64,000 nt of DNA from Taudactylus pleione (Eukaryota; Chordata; Amphibia; Anura; Myobatrachidae). This document shows, piece by piece, positions 51,996 to 63,491 of the stretch (positions within the stretch are counted from its first letter, which is position 1; each line of letters begins with the position of its first letter). The stretch lies in assembly GCA_031769625.1 (NCBI GenBank), contig JAUIMM010000202.1, positions 7,364,001 to 7,428,000 of the forward strand, given 5' to 3'. The notes below the pieces were generated by a model. That model searched no databases. It was not told where the DNA came from and saw only the letters and a program-made list of their open reading frames with translations. The position numbers and the translations under genes are program-made.

Positions 51996-52884
51996 AGCTA
52001 AGCCTAATCTTTACAGTTTGAGGCTTTCCAAAAAGGAGAAACAGTGCAAACGCTTCTGCTAAAGATCCAGCGATGGCGGCAAACCTCACAGAATGATCCT
52101 TCTTCTGACAGGTAAGTGCTACTAATGGACGTCATCTAGCAGACACTTCCTGCCAAAATACTGTGTATGCTTTGATTATCCAGAACTTTCATCCTACTGA
52201 TCCTGGAGCTCCATAGGGTCCCACGTAGTGAACACTGTCATTCCTCTGCAAATGACTCATGTTTCTATCTTCTCAGCAAAAGACTCCTAAGTTTCATCTT
52301 GACTGTAGACAACATCAGCAGTGGAGAAGAAGGCCAGCCATTTACCTCTTGGCATCAGGGTGGAGACCAAACAGTGGTCAAAGAAAGATTCCTTCTAAAT
52401 TGGTGTACTCTACCGCTGTATTACGACACTTTATTATATTTATTTGGCATCATATTTACCTAATGGTTTCTGCCGTAGCATTTTGTCCCTATATAAAATG
52501 TTGATGTATCACTGTTATGAATTGTTATCTGCTGCATTTTAACTTTATGTTTAACATTGTTACATATGTTATACACTTTTCACCTGTATGACATAGTATA
52601 ATGTGCTTATGTTACCATCATGCATTATCTATATTATTTGTACATTGCCGCAGTATTATGTTTTAAGATTAAATTGTAATGTAATAGTTATTTTTTGTTG
52701 ACTTAAGCATATTTGCCTCTGTACAAAGCATTGTTATGTATTATGTTAATACAATGTTATCGTTTGCAAAAAAGTGTTCAATAAATTAATGTATTGTGTT
52801 TATACATTGTTGTGTTGGAGAAAAGGGTCTTGATTCCCTGATTGGCTCAAAAATGGTTTAAATTTAACATGGTGTTTCATAACT
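51996..52884 (+). repeat. Monomer M60 (889 bp)
   Basis: M57-type with an extra base (ATATTTATTTGGC) near 52440, which frameshifts exon B, and TAATGGTTTC. Confidence 0.96.
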
Positions 52885-53772
52885 AGCTAAGCCTAATCTT
52901 TACAGTTTGAGGCTTTCCAAAAAGGAGAAACAGTGCAAACGCTTCTGCTAAAGATCCAGCGATGGCGGCAAACCTCACAGAATGATCCTTCTTCTGACAG
53001 GTAAGTGCTACTAATGGACGTCATCTAGCAGACACTTCCTGCCAAAATACTGTGTATGCTTTGATTATCCAGAACTTTCATCCTACTGATCCTGGAGCTC
53101 CATAGGGTCCCACGTAGTGAACACTGTCATTCCTCTGCAAATGACTCATGTTTCTATCTTCTCAGCAAAAGACTCCTAAGTTCCATCTTGACTGTAGACA
53201 ACATCAGCAGTGGAGAAGAAGGCCAGCCATTTACCTCTTGGCATCAGGGTGGAGACCAAACAGTGGTCAAAGAAAGATTCCTTCTAAATTGGTGTACTCT
53301 ACCGCTGTATTATGACACATTATTACATTGTTTGGCATCATATTTACCTAATGTTATCTGCCGTAGCATTTTGTCCCTATATAAAATGTTGATGTATCAC
53401 TGTTATGAATTGTCATCTGCTGCATTTTAACTTTATGTTTAACATTGTTATATATGTTATACACTTTTTACCTGTATGACATAGTATAATGTGCTTATAT
53501 TACCATCATGCATTATCTATATTATTTGTACATTGCTGCAGTATTATGTTTTAAGATTAAATTGTAATGTAATAGTTATATGTTGTTGACTTAAGCATAT
53601 TTGACTCTGTATAAAGCATTGTTATGTATTATGTTAATACAATGTTATCGTTTGCAAAAAAGTGATCAATAAATTAATGTATTGTGTTTATACATTGTTG
53701 TGTTGGAGAAAAGGGTCTTGATTCCCTGATTGGCTCAAAAATGGTTTAAATTTAAAATGGTGTTTCATAACT
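52885..53772 (+). repeat. Monomer M61 (888 bp)
   Basis: M58-type, with ATTATGACAC (CpG to TpG) and TTGTCATCTG in exon B. Confidence 0.96.
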
Positions 53773-54660
53773 AGCTAAGCCTAATGTTTACAGTTTGAGG
53801 CTTTCCAAAAAGGAGAAACAGTGCAAACGCACCTGCTAAAGATCCAGCGATGGCGGCAAACCTCACAGAATGATCCTTCTTCTGACAGGTAAGTGCTACT
53901 AATGGACGACATCTAGCAGACACTTCCTGCCAAAATACTGTGTATGCTTTGATCATCCAGAACTTTCATCCTACTGATCCTGGAGCTCCATGGGGTCCCA
54001 CGTAGTGAACACTGTCATTCCTCTGCAAATGACTCATGTTTCTATCTTCTCAGCAAAAGACTCCTACGTTCCATCTTGACTGTAGACAACATCAGCAGTG
54101 GAGAAGAAGGCCAGCCATTTACCTCTTGGCATCAGGGTGGAGACCAAACAGTGGTCAAAGAAAGATTCCTTCTAAATTGGTGTACTCTACTGCTGTATTA
54201 CGACACTTTATTACATTGTTTGGCATCATATTTACCTAATGTTATCTGCCGTAGCATTTTGTCCCTATATAAAATGTTGATGTATCACTGTTATGAATTG
54301 TTATCTGCTGCATTTTAACTTTATGTTTAACATTGTTATATATGTTATACACTTTTTTCCTGTATGACATAGTATAATGTGCTTATATAACCATCATGCA
54401 TTATCTATATTATTTGTACATTGCCGCAGTATTATGTTTTAAGATTAAATTGTAATGTAATAGTTATATTTTGTTGACTTAAGCATATTTGCATCTGTAT
54501 AAAGCATTGTTATGTATTATGTTAATACAATGTTATCATTTGCAAAAAAGTGTTCAATAAATTAATGTATTGTGTTTATACATTGTTGTGTTGGAGAAAA
54601 GAGTCTTGATTCCCTGATTGGCTCAAAAATGGCTTAAATTTAAAATGGTGTTTCATAACT
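53773..54660 (+). repeat. Monomer M62 (888 bp)
   Basis: M54-type front. A different tail has ATATAACCATC and AAAAGAGTC. Confidence 0.96.
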
Positions 54661-55522
54661 AGCTAAACCTTAATCTTTACAGTTTGAAGCTTTCCAAAAA
54701 GGAGAAACAGTGCAATCGCACCTGCTAAAGATCCAGCGATGGTGGCAAACCTCACAGAATGATCCTTCTTCTGACAGGTAAGTGCTACTAATGGACGTCA
54801 TCAGGCAGCAACTTTCTGCCAAAATACTGTGTATGCTTTGATCATCCAGAACTTTCATCCTACTGATCCTGGAGCTCCATAGGGTCCCACGTAGTGAACA
54901 CTGTCATTCCACAGCAAAAGACTCCTAAGTTCCATCTTGACTGTAGACAACATCAGCAGTGGAGAAGAAGGCCAGCCATTTACCTCTTGGCATCAGGGTG
55001 GAGACCAAACAGTGGTCAAAGAAAGATTCCTTCTAAATTGGTGTACTCTACTGCTGTATTACGACACTTTATTACATTGTTTGGCATCATATTTACCTAA
55101 TGTTATCTGCCGTAGCATTTTGTCCCTATATAAAATGTTGATGTATCACTGTTATGAATTGTTATCTGCTGCATTTTAACTTTATGTTTAACATTGTTAT
55201 ATATGTTATACACTTTTTTCCTGTATGACATAGTATAATGTGCTTATATTACCATCATGCATTGTCTATATTATTTGTACATTGCCGCAGTATTATGTTT
55301 TAAGATTAAATTGTAATGTAATAGTTATATGTTGTTGACTTAAGCACATTTGCCTCTGTATATAGCATTGTTATGTATTATGTTAATACAAAGTTATCTT
55401 TAGCAAAAATAGATTTCAATAAATTAATATATTGTGTTTATACATTGTTGTGTTTGAGAAAAGGGTCTTGATTCCCTGATTGGCTCAAAAATAGCTTAAA
55501 TTTAAAATGGTGTTTCATAACT
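54661..55522 (+). repeat. Monomer M63 (862 bp), 28-nt deletion
   Basis: CAATCGCACC and GATGGTGGC in exon A. Same deletion junction as M33. Confidence 0.96.
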
Positions 55523-56411
55523 AGCTAAGCCTTAATCTTTACAGTTTGAGGCTTTCCAAAAAGGAGAAACAGTGCAAACGCACCTGCTAAAGATCCAGCG
55601 ATGGCGGCAAACCTCACAGAATGATCCTTCTTCTGACAGGTAAGTGCTACTAATGGACGTCATCTAGCAGACACTTCCTGCCAAAATACTGTGTATGCTT
55701 TGATCATCCAGAACTTTCATCCTACTGATCCTGGAGCTCCATGGGGTCCCACATAGTGAACACTGTCATTCCTCTGCAAATGATTCAGGTCTCTATCTTC
55801 TCAACAAAAGACTCCTTAGTTCCATCTTGACAGTAGACAAGATAAGCAGTGGAGAAGAAGGCCAGCCATTTACCTCTTGGCATCAGGGTGGAGACCAAAC
55901 AGTGGTCAAAGAAAGATTCCTTCTAAATTGGTGTACTCTACCGCTGTATTACGACACATTATTACATTGTTTGGCATCATATTTACCTAATGTTATCTGC
56001 CGTAGCATTTTGTCCCTATATAAAATGTTGATGTATCACTGTTATGAATTGTTATCTGCTGCATTTTAACTTTATGTTTAACATTGTTACATATGTTATA
56101 CACTTTTCACCTGTATGACATAGTATAATGTGCTTATGTTACCATCATGCATTATCTATATTATTTGTACATTGCCGCAGTATTATGTTTTAAGATTAAA
56201 TTGTAATGTAATAGTTATATTTTGTTGACTTAAGCATATTTGCCTCTGTACAAAGCATTGTTATGTATTATGTTAATACAATGTTATCGTTTGCAAAAAA
56301 GTGTTCAATAAATTAATGTATTGTGTTTATACATTGTTGTGTTGGAGAAAAGGGTCTTGATTCCCTGATTGGCTCAAAAATGGTTTAAATTTAACATGGT
56401 GTTTCATAACT
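55523..56411 (+). repeat. Monomer M64 (889 bp)
   Basis: CAAC acceptor variant, GACAAGATAAGC in exon B, M17-like tail (GTTACATATG). Confidence 0.96.
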
Positions 56412-57299
56412 AGCTAAGCCTAATCTTTACAGTTTGAGGCTTTCCAAAAAGGAGAAACAGTGCAAACGCTTCTGCTAAAGATCCAGCGATGGCGGCAAAC
56501 CTCACAGAATGATCCTTCTTCTGACAGGTAAGTGCTACTAATGGACGTCATCTAGCAGACACTTCCTGCCAAAATACTGTGTATGCTTTGATTATCCAGA
56601 ACTTTCATCCTACTGATCCTGGAGCTCCATAGGGTCCCACGTAGTGAACACTGTCATTCCTCTGCAAATGACTCATGTTTCTATCTTCTCAGCAAAAGAC
56701 TCCTAAGTTCCATCTTGACTGTAGACAACATCAGCAGTGGAGAAGAAGGCCAGCCATTTACCTCTTGGCATCAGGGTGGAGACCAAACAGTGGTCAAAGA
56801 AAGATTCCTTCTAAATTGGTGTACTCTACCGCTGTATTACGACACTTTATTATATTGTTTGGCATCATATTTACCTAATGTTTTCTGCCGTAGCATTTTG
56901 TCCCTATATAAAATGTTGATGTATCACTGTTATGAATTGTTATCTGCTGCATTTTAACTTTATGTTTAACATTGTTACATATGTTATACACTTTTCACCT
57001 GTATGACATAGTATAATGTGCTTATGTTACCATCATGCATTATCTATATTATTTGTACATTGCCGCAGTATTATGTTTTAAGATTAAATTGTAATGTAAT
57101 AGTTATATTTTGTTGACTTTAGCATATTTGCCTCTGTACAAAGCATTGTTATGTATTATGTTAATACAATGTTATCGTTTGCAAAAAAGTGTTCAATAAA
57201 TTAATGTATTGTGTTTATACATTGTTGTGTTGGAGAAAAGGGTCTTGATTCCCTGATTGGCTCAAAAATGGTTTAAATTTAACATGGTGTTTCATAACT
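56412..57299 (+). repeat. Monomer M65 (888 bp)
   Basis: M57-type, with private GACTTTAGC in the tail. Confidence 0.96.
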
Positions 57300-58187
57300 A
57301 GCTAAGCCTAATCTTTACAGTTTGAGGCTTTCCAAAAAGGAGAAACAGTGCAAACGCTTCTGCTAAAGATCCAGCGATGGCGGCAAACCTCACAGAATGA
57401 TCCTTCTTCTGACAGGTAAGTGCTACTAATGGACGTCATCTACCAGACACTTCCTGCCAAAATACTGTGTATGCTTTGATTATCCAGAACTTTCATCCTA
57501 CTGATCCTGGAGCTCCATAGGGTCCCACGTAGTGAACACTGTCATTCCTCTGCAAATGACTCATGTTTCTATCTTCTCAGCAAAAGACTCCTAAGTTCCA
57601 TCTTGACTGTAGACAACATCAGCAGTGGAGAAGAAGGCCAGCCATTTACCTCTTGGCATCAGGGTGGAGACCAAACAGTGGTCAAAGAAAGATTCCTTCT
57701 AAATTGGTGTACTCTACCGCTGTATTACGACACATTATTACATTGTTTGGCATCATATTTACCTAATGTTATCTGCCGTAGCATTTTGTCCCTATATAAA
57801 ATGTTGATGTATCACTGTTATGAATTGTTATCTGCTGCATTTTAACTTTATGTTTAACATTGTTATATATGTTATACACTTTTTACCTGTATGACATAGT
57901 ATAATGTGCTTATATTACCATCATGCATTATCTATATTATTTGTACATTGCTGCAGTATTATGTTTTAAGATTAAATTGTAATGTAATAGTTATATGTTG
58001 TTGACTTAAGCATATTTGACTCTGTATAAAGCATTGTTATGTATTATGTTAATACAATGTTATCGTTTGCAAAAAAGTGATCAATAAATTAATGTATTGT
58101 GTTTATACATTGTTGTGTTGGAGAAAAGGGTCTTGATTCCCTGATTGGCTCAAAAATGGTTTAAATTTAAAATGGTGTTTCATAACT
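57300..58187 (+). repeat. Monomer M66 (888 bp)
   Basis: M58-type, with private CATCTACCAG and TTGCTGCAG. Confidence 0.96.
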
Positions 58188-59048
58188 AGCTAAGCCTAAT
58201 GTTTACAGTTTGAGGCTTTCCAAAAAGGAGAAACAGTGCAAACGCACCTGCTAAAGATCCAGCGATGGCGGCAAACCTCACAGAATGATCCTTCTTCTGA
58301 CAGGTAAGTGCTACTAATGGACGACATCTAGCAGACACTTCCTGCCAAAATACTGTGTATGCTTTGATCATCCAGAACTTTCATCCTACTGATCCTGGAG
58401 CTCCATAGGGTCCCACGTAGTGAACACTGTCATTCCACAGCAAAAGACTCCTAAGTTCCATCTTGACTGTAGACAACATCAGCAGTGGAGAAGAAGGCCA
58501 GCCATTTACCTCTTGGCATCAGGGTGGAGACCAAACAGTGGTCAAAGAAAGATTCCTTCTAAATTGGTGTACTCTACTGCTGTATTACGACACTTTATTA
58601 CATTGTTTGGCATCATATTTACCTAATGTTATCTGCCGTAGCATTTTGTCCCTATATAAAATGTTGATGTATCACTGTTATGAATTGTTATCTGCTGCAT
58701 TTTAACTTTATGTTTAACATTGTTATATATGTTATACACTTTTTTCCTGTATGACATAGTATAATGTGCTTATATTACCATCATGCATTGTCTATATTAT
58801 TTGTACATTGCCGCAGTATTATGTTTTAAGATTAAATTGTAATGTAATAGTTATATGTTGTTGACTTAAGCACATTTGCCTCTGTATATAGCATTGTTAT
58901 GTATTATGTTAATACAAAGTTATCTTTAGCAAAAATAGATTTCAATAAATTAATATATTGTGTTTATACATTGTTGTGTTTGAGAAAAGGGTCTTGATTC
59001 CCTGATTGGCTCAAAAATAGCTTAAATTTAAAATGTTGTTTCATAACT
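58188..59048 (+). repeat. Monomer M67 (861 bp), 28-nt deletion, mosaic
   Basis: M54/M62-type head (AATGTTTACAG, GACGACATC) joined to an M63-type body carrying the deletion. Confidence 0.96.
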
Positions 59049-59606
59049 AGCTAAGCCTTAATCTTTACAGTTTGAGGCTTTCCAAAAAGGAGAAACAGTG
59101 CAAACGCACCTGCTAAAGATCCAGCGATGGCGGCAAACCTCACAGAATGATCCTTCTTCTGACAGGTAAGTGCTACTAATGGACGTCATCTAGCAGACAC
59201 TTCCTACCAAAATACTGTGTATGCTTTGATCATCCAGAACTTTCATCCTACTGATCCTGGAGCTCCATGGGGTCCCACATAGTGAACACTGTCATTCCTC
59301 TGCAAATGATTCAGGTCTCTATCTTCTCAACAAAAGACTCCTTAGTTCCATCTTGACAGTAGACAAGATAAGCAGTGGAGAAGAAGGCCAGCCATTTACC
59401 TCTTGGCATCAGGGTGGAGACCAAACAGTGGTCAAAGAAAGATTCCTTCTAAATTGGTGTACTCTACCGCTGTATTACGACACATTATTACATTGTTTGG
59501 CATCATATTTACCTAATGTTATCTGCCGTAGCATTTTTTCCTTATATAAAATGTTGATGTATCACTGTTATGAATTGTTATCTGCTGCATTTTAACTTTA
59601 TGTTTA
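58345..59606 (+). repeat. Copy of 54820-56080 (offset 3,526)
   Basis: The second part of M67 and most of M68 match M63-M64, including the 28-nt deletion. The first part of M67 instead resembles M54/M62 (AATGTTTACAG, GACGACATC), so M67 is a mosaic monomer. Confidence 0.8.
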
Positions 59607-59936
59607 ACACTGTTATATATGTTATACACTTTTTACCTGTATGACATAGTATAATGTGCTCATATTACCATCATGCATTATCTATATTATTTGTACTTTG
59701 CCGCAGTATTATGTTTTAAGATTAAATTGTAATGTAATAGTTATATGTTGTTGACTTAAGCATATTTGCCTCTGTATAAAGCATTGTTATGTATTATGTT
59801 AATACAATGTTATCGTTTGCAAAAAAGTGTTCAATAAGTAATGTATTGTGTTTATACATTGTTGTGTTGGAGAAAAGGGTCTTGATTCCCTGATTGGCTC
59901 AAAAATGGTTTAAATTTAACATGGTGTTTCATAACT
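59049..59936 (+). repeat. Monomer M68 (888 bp)
   Basis: M64-type front, with ATTTTTTCCTTATATAAAA around the TATA box. Poly(A) signal AATAAG. Confidence 0.96.
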
Positions 59937-60825
59937 AGCTAAGCCTTAATCTTTACAGTTTGAGGCTTTCCAAAAAGGAGAAACAGTGCAAACGCACCTG
60001 CTAAAGATCCAGCGATGGCGGCAAACCTCACAGAATGATTATTCTTCTGACAGGTAAGTGCTACTAATGGAAGTCATCTAGCAGACACTTCCTGCCAAAA
60101 TACTGTGTATGCTTTGATCATCCAGAACTTTCATCCTACTGATCCTGGAGCTCCATGGGGTCCCACATAGTGAACACTGTCATTCCTCTGCAAATGACTC
60201 AGGTCTCTATCTTCTCAACAAAAGACTCCTTAGTTCCATCGTGACTGTTGACAAGATCAGCAGTGGAGAAGAAGGCCAGCCATTTACCTCTTGGCATCAG
60301 GGTGGAGACCAAACAGTGGTCAAAGAAAGATTCCTTCTAAATTGGTGTACTCTACCGCTGTATTACGACACATTATTACATTGTTTGGCATCATATTTAC
60401 CTAATGTTATATGCCGTAGCATTTTGTCCCTATATAAAATGTTGATGTATCACTGTTATGAATTGTTATCTGCTGCATTTTAACTTTATGTTTAACATTG
60501 TTATATATGTTATACACTTTTTACCTGTATGACATAGTATAATGTGCTTATGTTACCATCATGCATTATCTATATTATTTGTACATTGCTGCAGTATTAT
60601 GTTTTAAGATTAAATTGTAATGTAATAGTTATATTTTGTTGACTTAAGCATATTTGCCTCTGTATAAAGCATTGTTATGTATTATGTTAATACAATGTTA
60701 TCGTTTGCAAAAAAGTGTTCAATAAATTAATGTATTGTGTTTATACATTGTTGTGTTGGAGAAAAGGGTCTTGATTCCCTGATTGGCTCAAAAATGGTTT
60801 AAATTTAACATGGTGTTTCATAACT
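59937..60825 (+). repeat. Monomer M69 (889 bp)
   Basis: GATTATTCTTC before the donor and CATCGTGACTGTTGAC in exon B. Confidence 0.96.
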
Positions 60826-61714
60826 AGCTAAGCCTTAATCTTTACAGTTTGAGGCTTTCCAAAAAGGAGAAACAGTGCAAACGCACCTGCTAAAGATCCA
60901 GCGATGGCGGCAAACCTCACAGAATGATCCTTCGTCTGACAGGTAAGTGCTACTAATGGAAGTCATCAAGCAGACACTTTCTGCCAAAATACTGTGTATG
61001 CTTTGATCATCCAGAACTTTCATCCTACTGATCCTGGAGCTCCATGGGGTCCCACATAGTGAACACTGTAATTCCTCTGCAAATGACACAGGTCTCTATC
61101 TTCTCAACAAAAGACTCCTATGTTCCATCTTGACTGTAGACAAGATCAGCAGTGGAGCAGAAGGCCAACCATTTACCTCTTGGCATCAGGGTGGAGACCA
61201 AACAGTGGTCAAAGAAAGATTCCTTCTAAATTGGTGTACTTTACCGCTGTATTACGACATATTATTACATTGTTTGGCATCATATTTACCTAATGTTATC
61301 TGCCGTAGCATTTTTTCCCTATATAAAATGTTGATGTATCACTGTTATGAATTGTTATCTGCTGCATTTTAACTTTATGTTTAACATTGTTATATATGTT
61401 ATACACTTTTTACCTGTATGACATAGTATAATGTGTTTATATTACCATCATGCATTATCTATATTATTTGTACATTGCTGCAGTATTATGTTTTAAGATT
61501 AAATTGTAAGGTAATAGTTATATGTTGTTGACGTAAGCATATTTGCCTCTGTATAAAGCATTGTTATGTGTTATGTTAATACAATGTTATCGTTTGCAAA
61601 AAAGTGTTCAATAAATTAATGTATTGTGTTTATACATTGTTGTGTTGGAGAAAAGGGTCTTGATTCCCTGATTGGCTCAAAAATAGCTTAAATTTAAAAT
61701 GGTGTTTCATAACT
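60826..61714 (+). repeat. Monomer M70 (889 bp)
   Basis: CTTCGTCTGAC near the donor. GGAGCAGAAGG in exon B (E-to-A). TATGTGTTATG in the tail. Confidence 0.96.
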
Positions 61715-62602
61715 AGCTAAGCCTTAATCTTTACAGTTTGAAGCTTTCCAAACAGGAGAAACAGTACAATCGCACCTGCTAAAGATCCAGCGATGGCGGC
61801 AAACCTCACGGAATGATCCTTCTTGTGACAGGTAAGTGCTACTAATGGAAGTCATCAAGCAGACACTTTCTGCCAAAATACTGTGTATGCTTTGATCATC
61901 CAGAACTTTCATCCTACTGATCCTGGAGCTCCATGGGTCCCACATAGTGAACACTGTCATTCCTCTGCAAATAATTCAGGTCTCTATCTTCTCAACAAAA
62001 GACTCCTTAGTTCCATCTTGACAGTAGACAAGATTAGCAGTGGAGAAGAAGGCCAGGCATTTACCTCTTGGCATCAGGGTGGAGAACAAACAGTGGTGAA
62101 AGAAATATTCCTTCTCAATTGGTGTACTCTACCGCTGTATTACGACACATTATTACATTGTTTGGCATCATATTTACCTAATGTTATCTGCCGTAGCAAT
62201 TTGTCCCTATATAAAATGTTGATGTATCACTGTTATGAATTGTTATCTGCTGCATTTTAACTTTATGTTTAACACTGTTATATATGTTATACACTTTTTA
62301 CCTGTATGACATAGTATAATGTGCTTATATTACCATCATGCATTATCTATATTATTTGTACATTGCCGCAGTATTATGTTTTAAGATTAAGTTGTAATGT
62401 AATAGTTATGTGTTGTTGACTTAAGCATATTTGCCTCTGTATAAAGCATTGTTATGTATTATGTTAATACAATGTTATCGTTTACAAAAAAGTGTTCAAT
62501 AAAGTAATGTATTGTGTTTATACATTGTTGTGTTGGAGAAAAGGGTCTTGATTCCCTGATTGGCTCAAAAATGGTTTAAATTTAACATGGTGTTTCATAA
62601 CT
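61715..62602 (+). repeat. Monomer M71 (888 bp)
   Basis: CCATGGGTCCC (one G fewer) and GAACAAACAGTGGTG, which destroys the exon B stem. The unspliced open frame reaches back to 61883. Confidence 0.96.
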
Positions 62603-63491
62603 AGCTAAGCCTTAATCTTTACAGTTTGAGGCTTTCCAAAAAGGAGAAACAGTGCAAACGCACCTGCTAAAGATCCAGCGATGGCGGCAAACCTCACAGA
62701 ATGATCCTTCTTCTGACAGGTAAGTGCTACTAATGGACGTCATCTAGCAGACACTTCCTGCCAAAATACTGTGTATGCTTTGATCATCCAGAACTTTCAT
62801 CCTACTGATCCTGGAGCTCCATGGGGACCCACATAGTGAACACTGTCATTCCTCTGCAAATGACTCAGGTCTCTATCTTCTCAACAAAAGACTCCTAAGT
62901 TCCATCTTGACAGTAGACAAGATCAGCAGTGGAGAAGAAGGCCAGCCATTTACCTCTTGGCATCAGGGTGGAGACCAAACAGTGGTCAAAGAAAGATTCC
63001 TTCAAAATTGGTGTACTCTACCGCTGTATTACGACACATTATTACATTGTTTGGCATCATATTTACCTAATGTTATCTGCCGTTGCATTTTGTCCCTATA
63101 TAAAATGTTGATGTATCACTGTTATGAATTGTTATCTGCTGCATTTTAACTTTATGTTTAACATTGTTATATATGTTATACACTTTTTACCTGTATGACA
63201 TAGTATAATGTGCTTATATTACCATCATGCATTATCTATATTATTTGTACTTTGCCGCAGTATTATGTTTTATGATTAAATTGTAATGTAATAGTTATAT
63301 GTTGTTGACTTAAGCATATTTGACTCTGTATAAAGCATTGTTATGTATTATGTTAATACAATGTTATCGTTTGCAAAAAAGTGATCAATAAATTAATGTA
63401 TTGTGTTTATACATTGTTGTGTTGGAGAAAAGGGTCTTGATTCCCTGATAGGCTCAAAAATGGTTTAAATTTAAAATGGTGTTTCATAACT
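62603..63491 (+). repeat. Monomer M72 (889 bp)
   Basis: GGGGACCCAC. CTTCAAAATTGG (L-to-Q). ATTGG changed to ATAGG near 63449. Confidence 0.96.

Larger units (their letters stand above)
51996..54640 (+). repeat. Three-monomer copy of 44886-47530 (offset 7,110)
   Basis: M60-M62 resemble M52-M54 but with more private changes, such as an extra base near 52440 and TGTCATCTG in M61. This suggests a somewhat older event than its neighbours. Confidence 0.75.
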
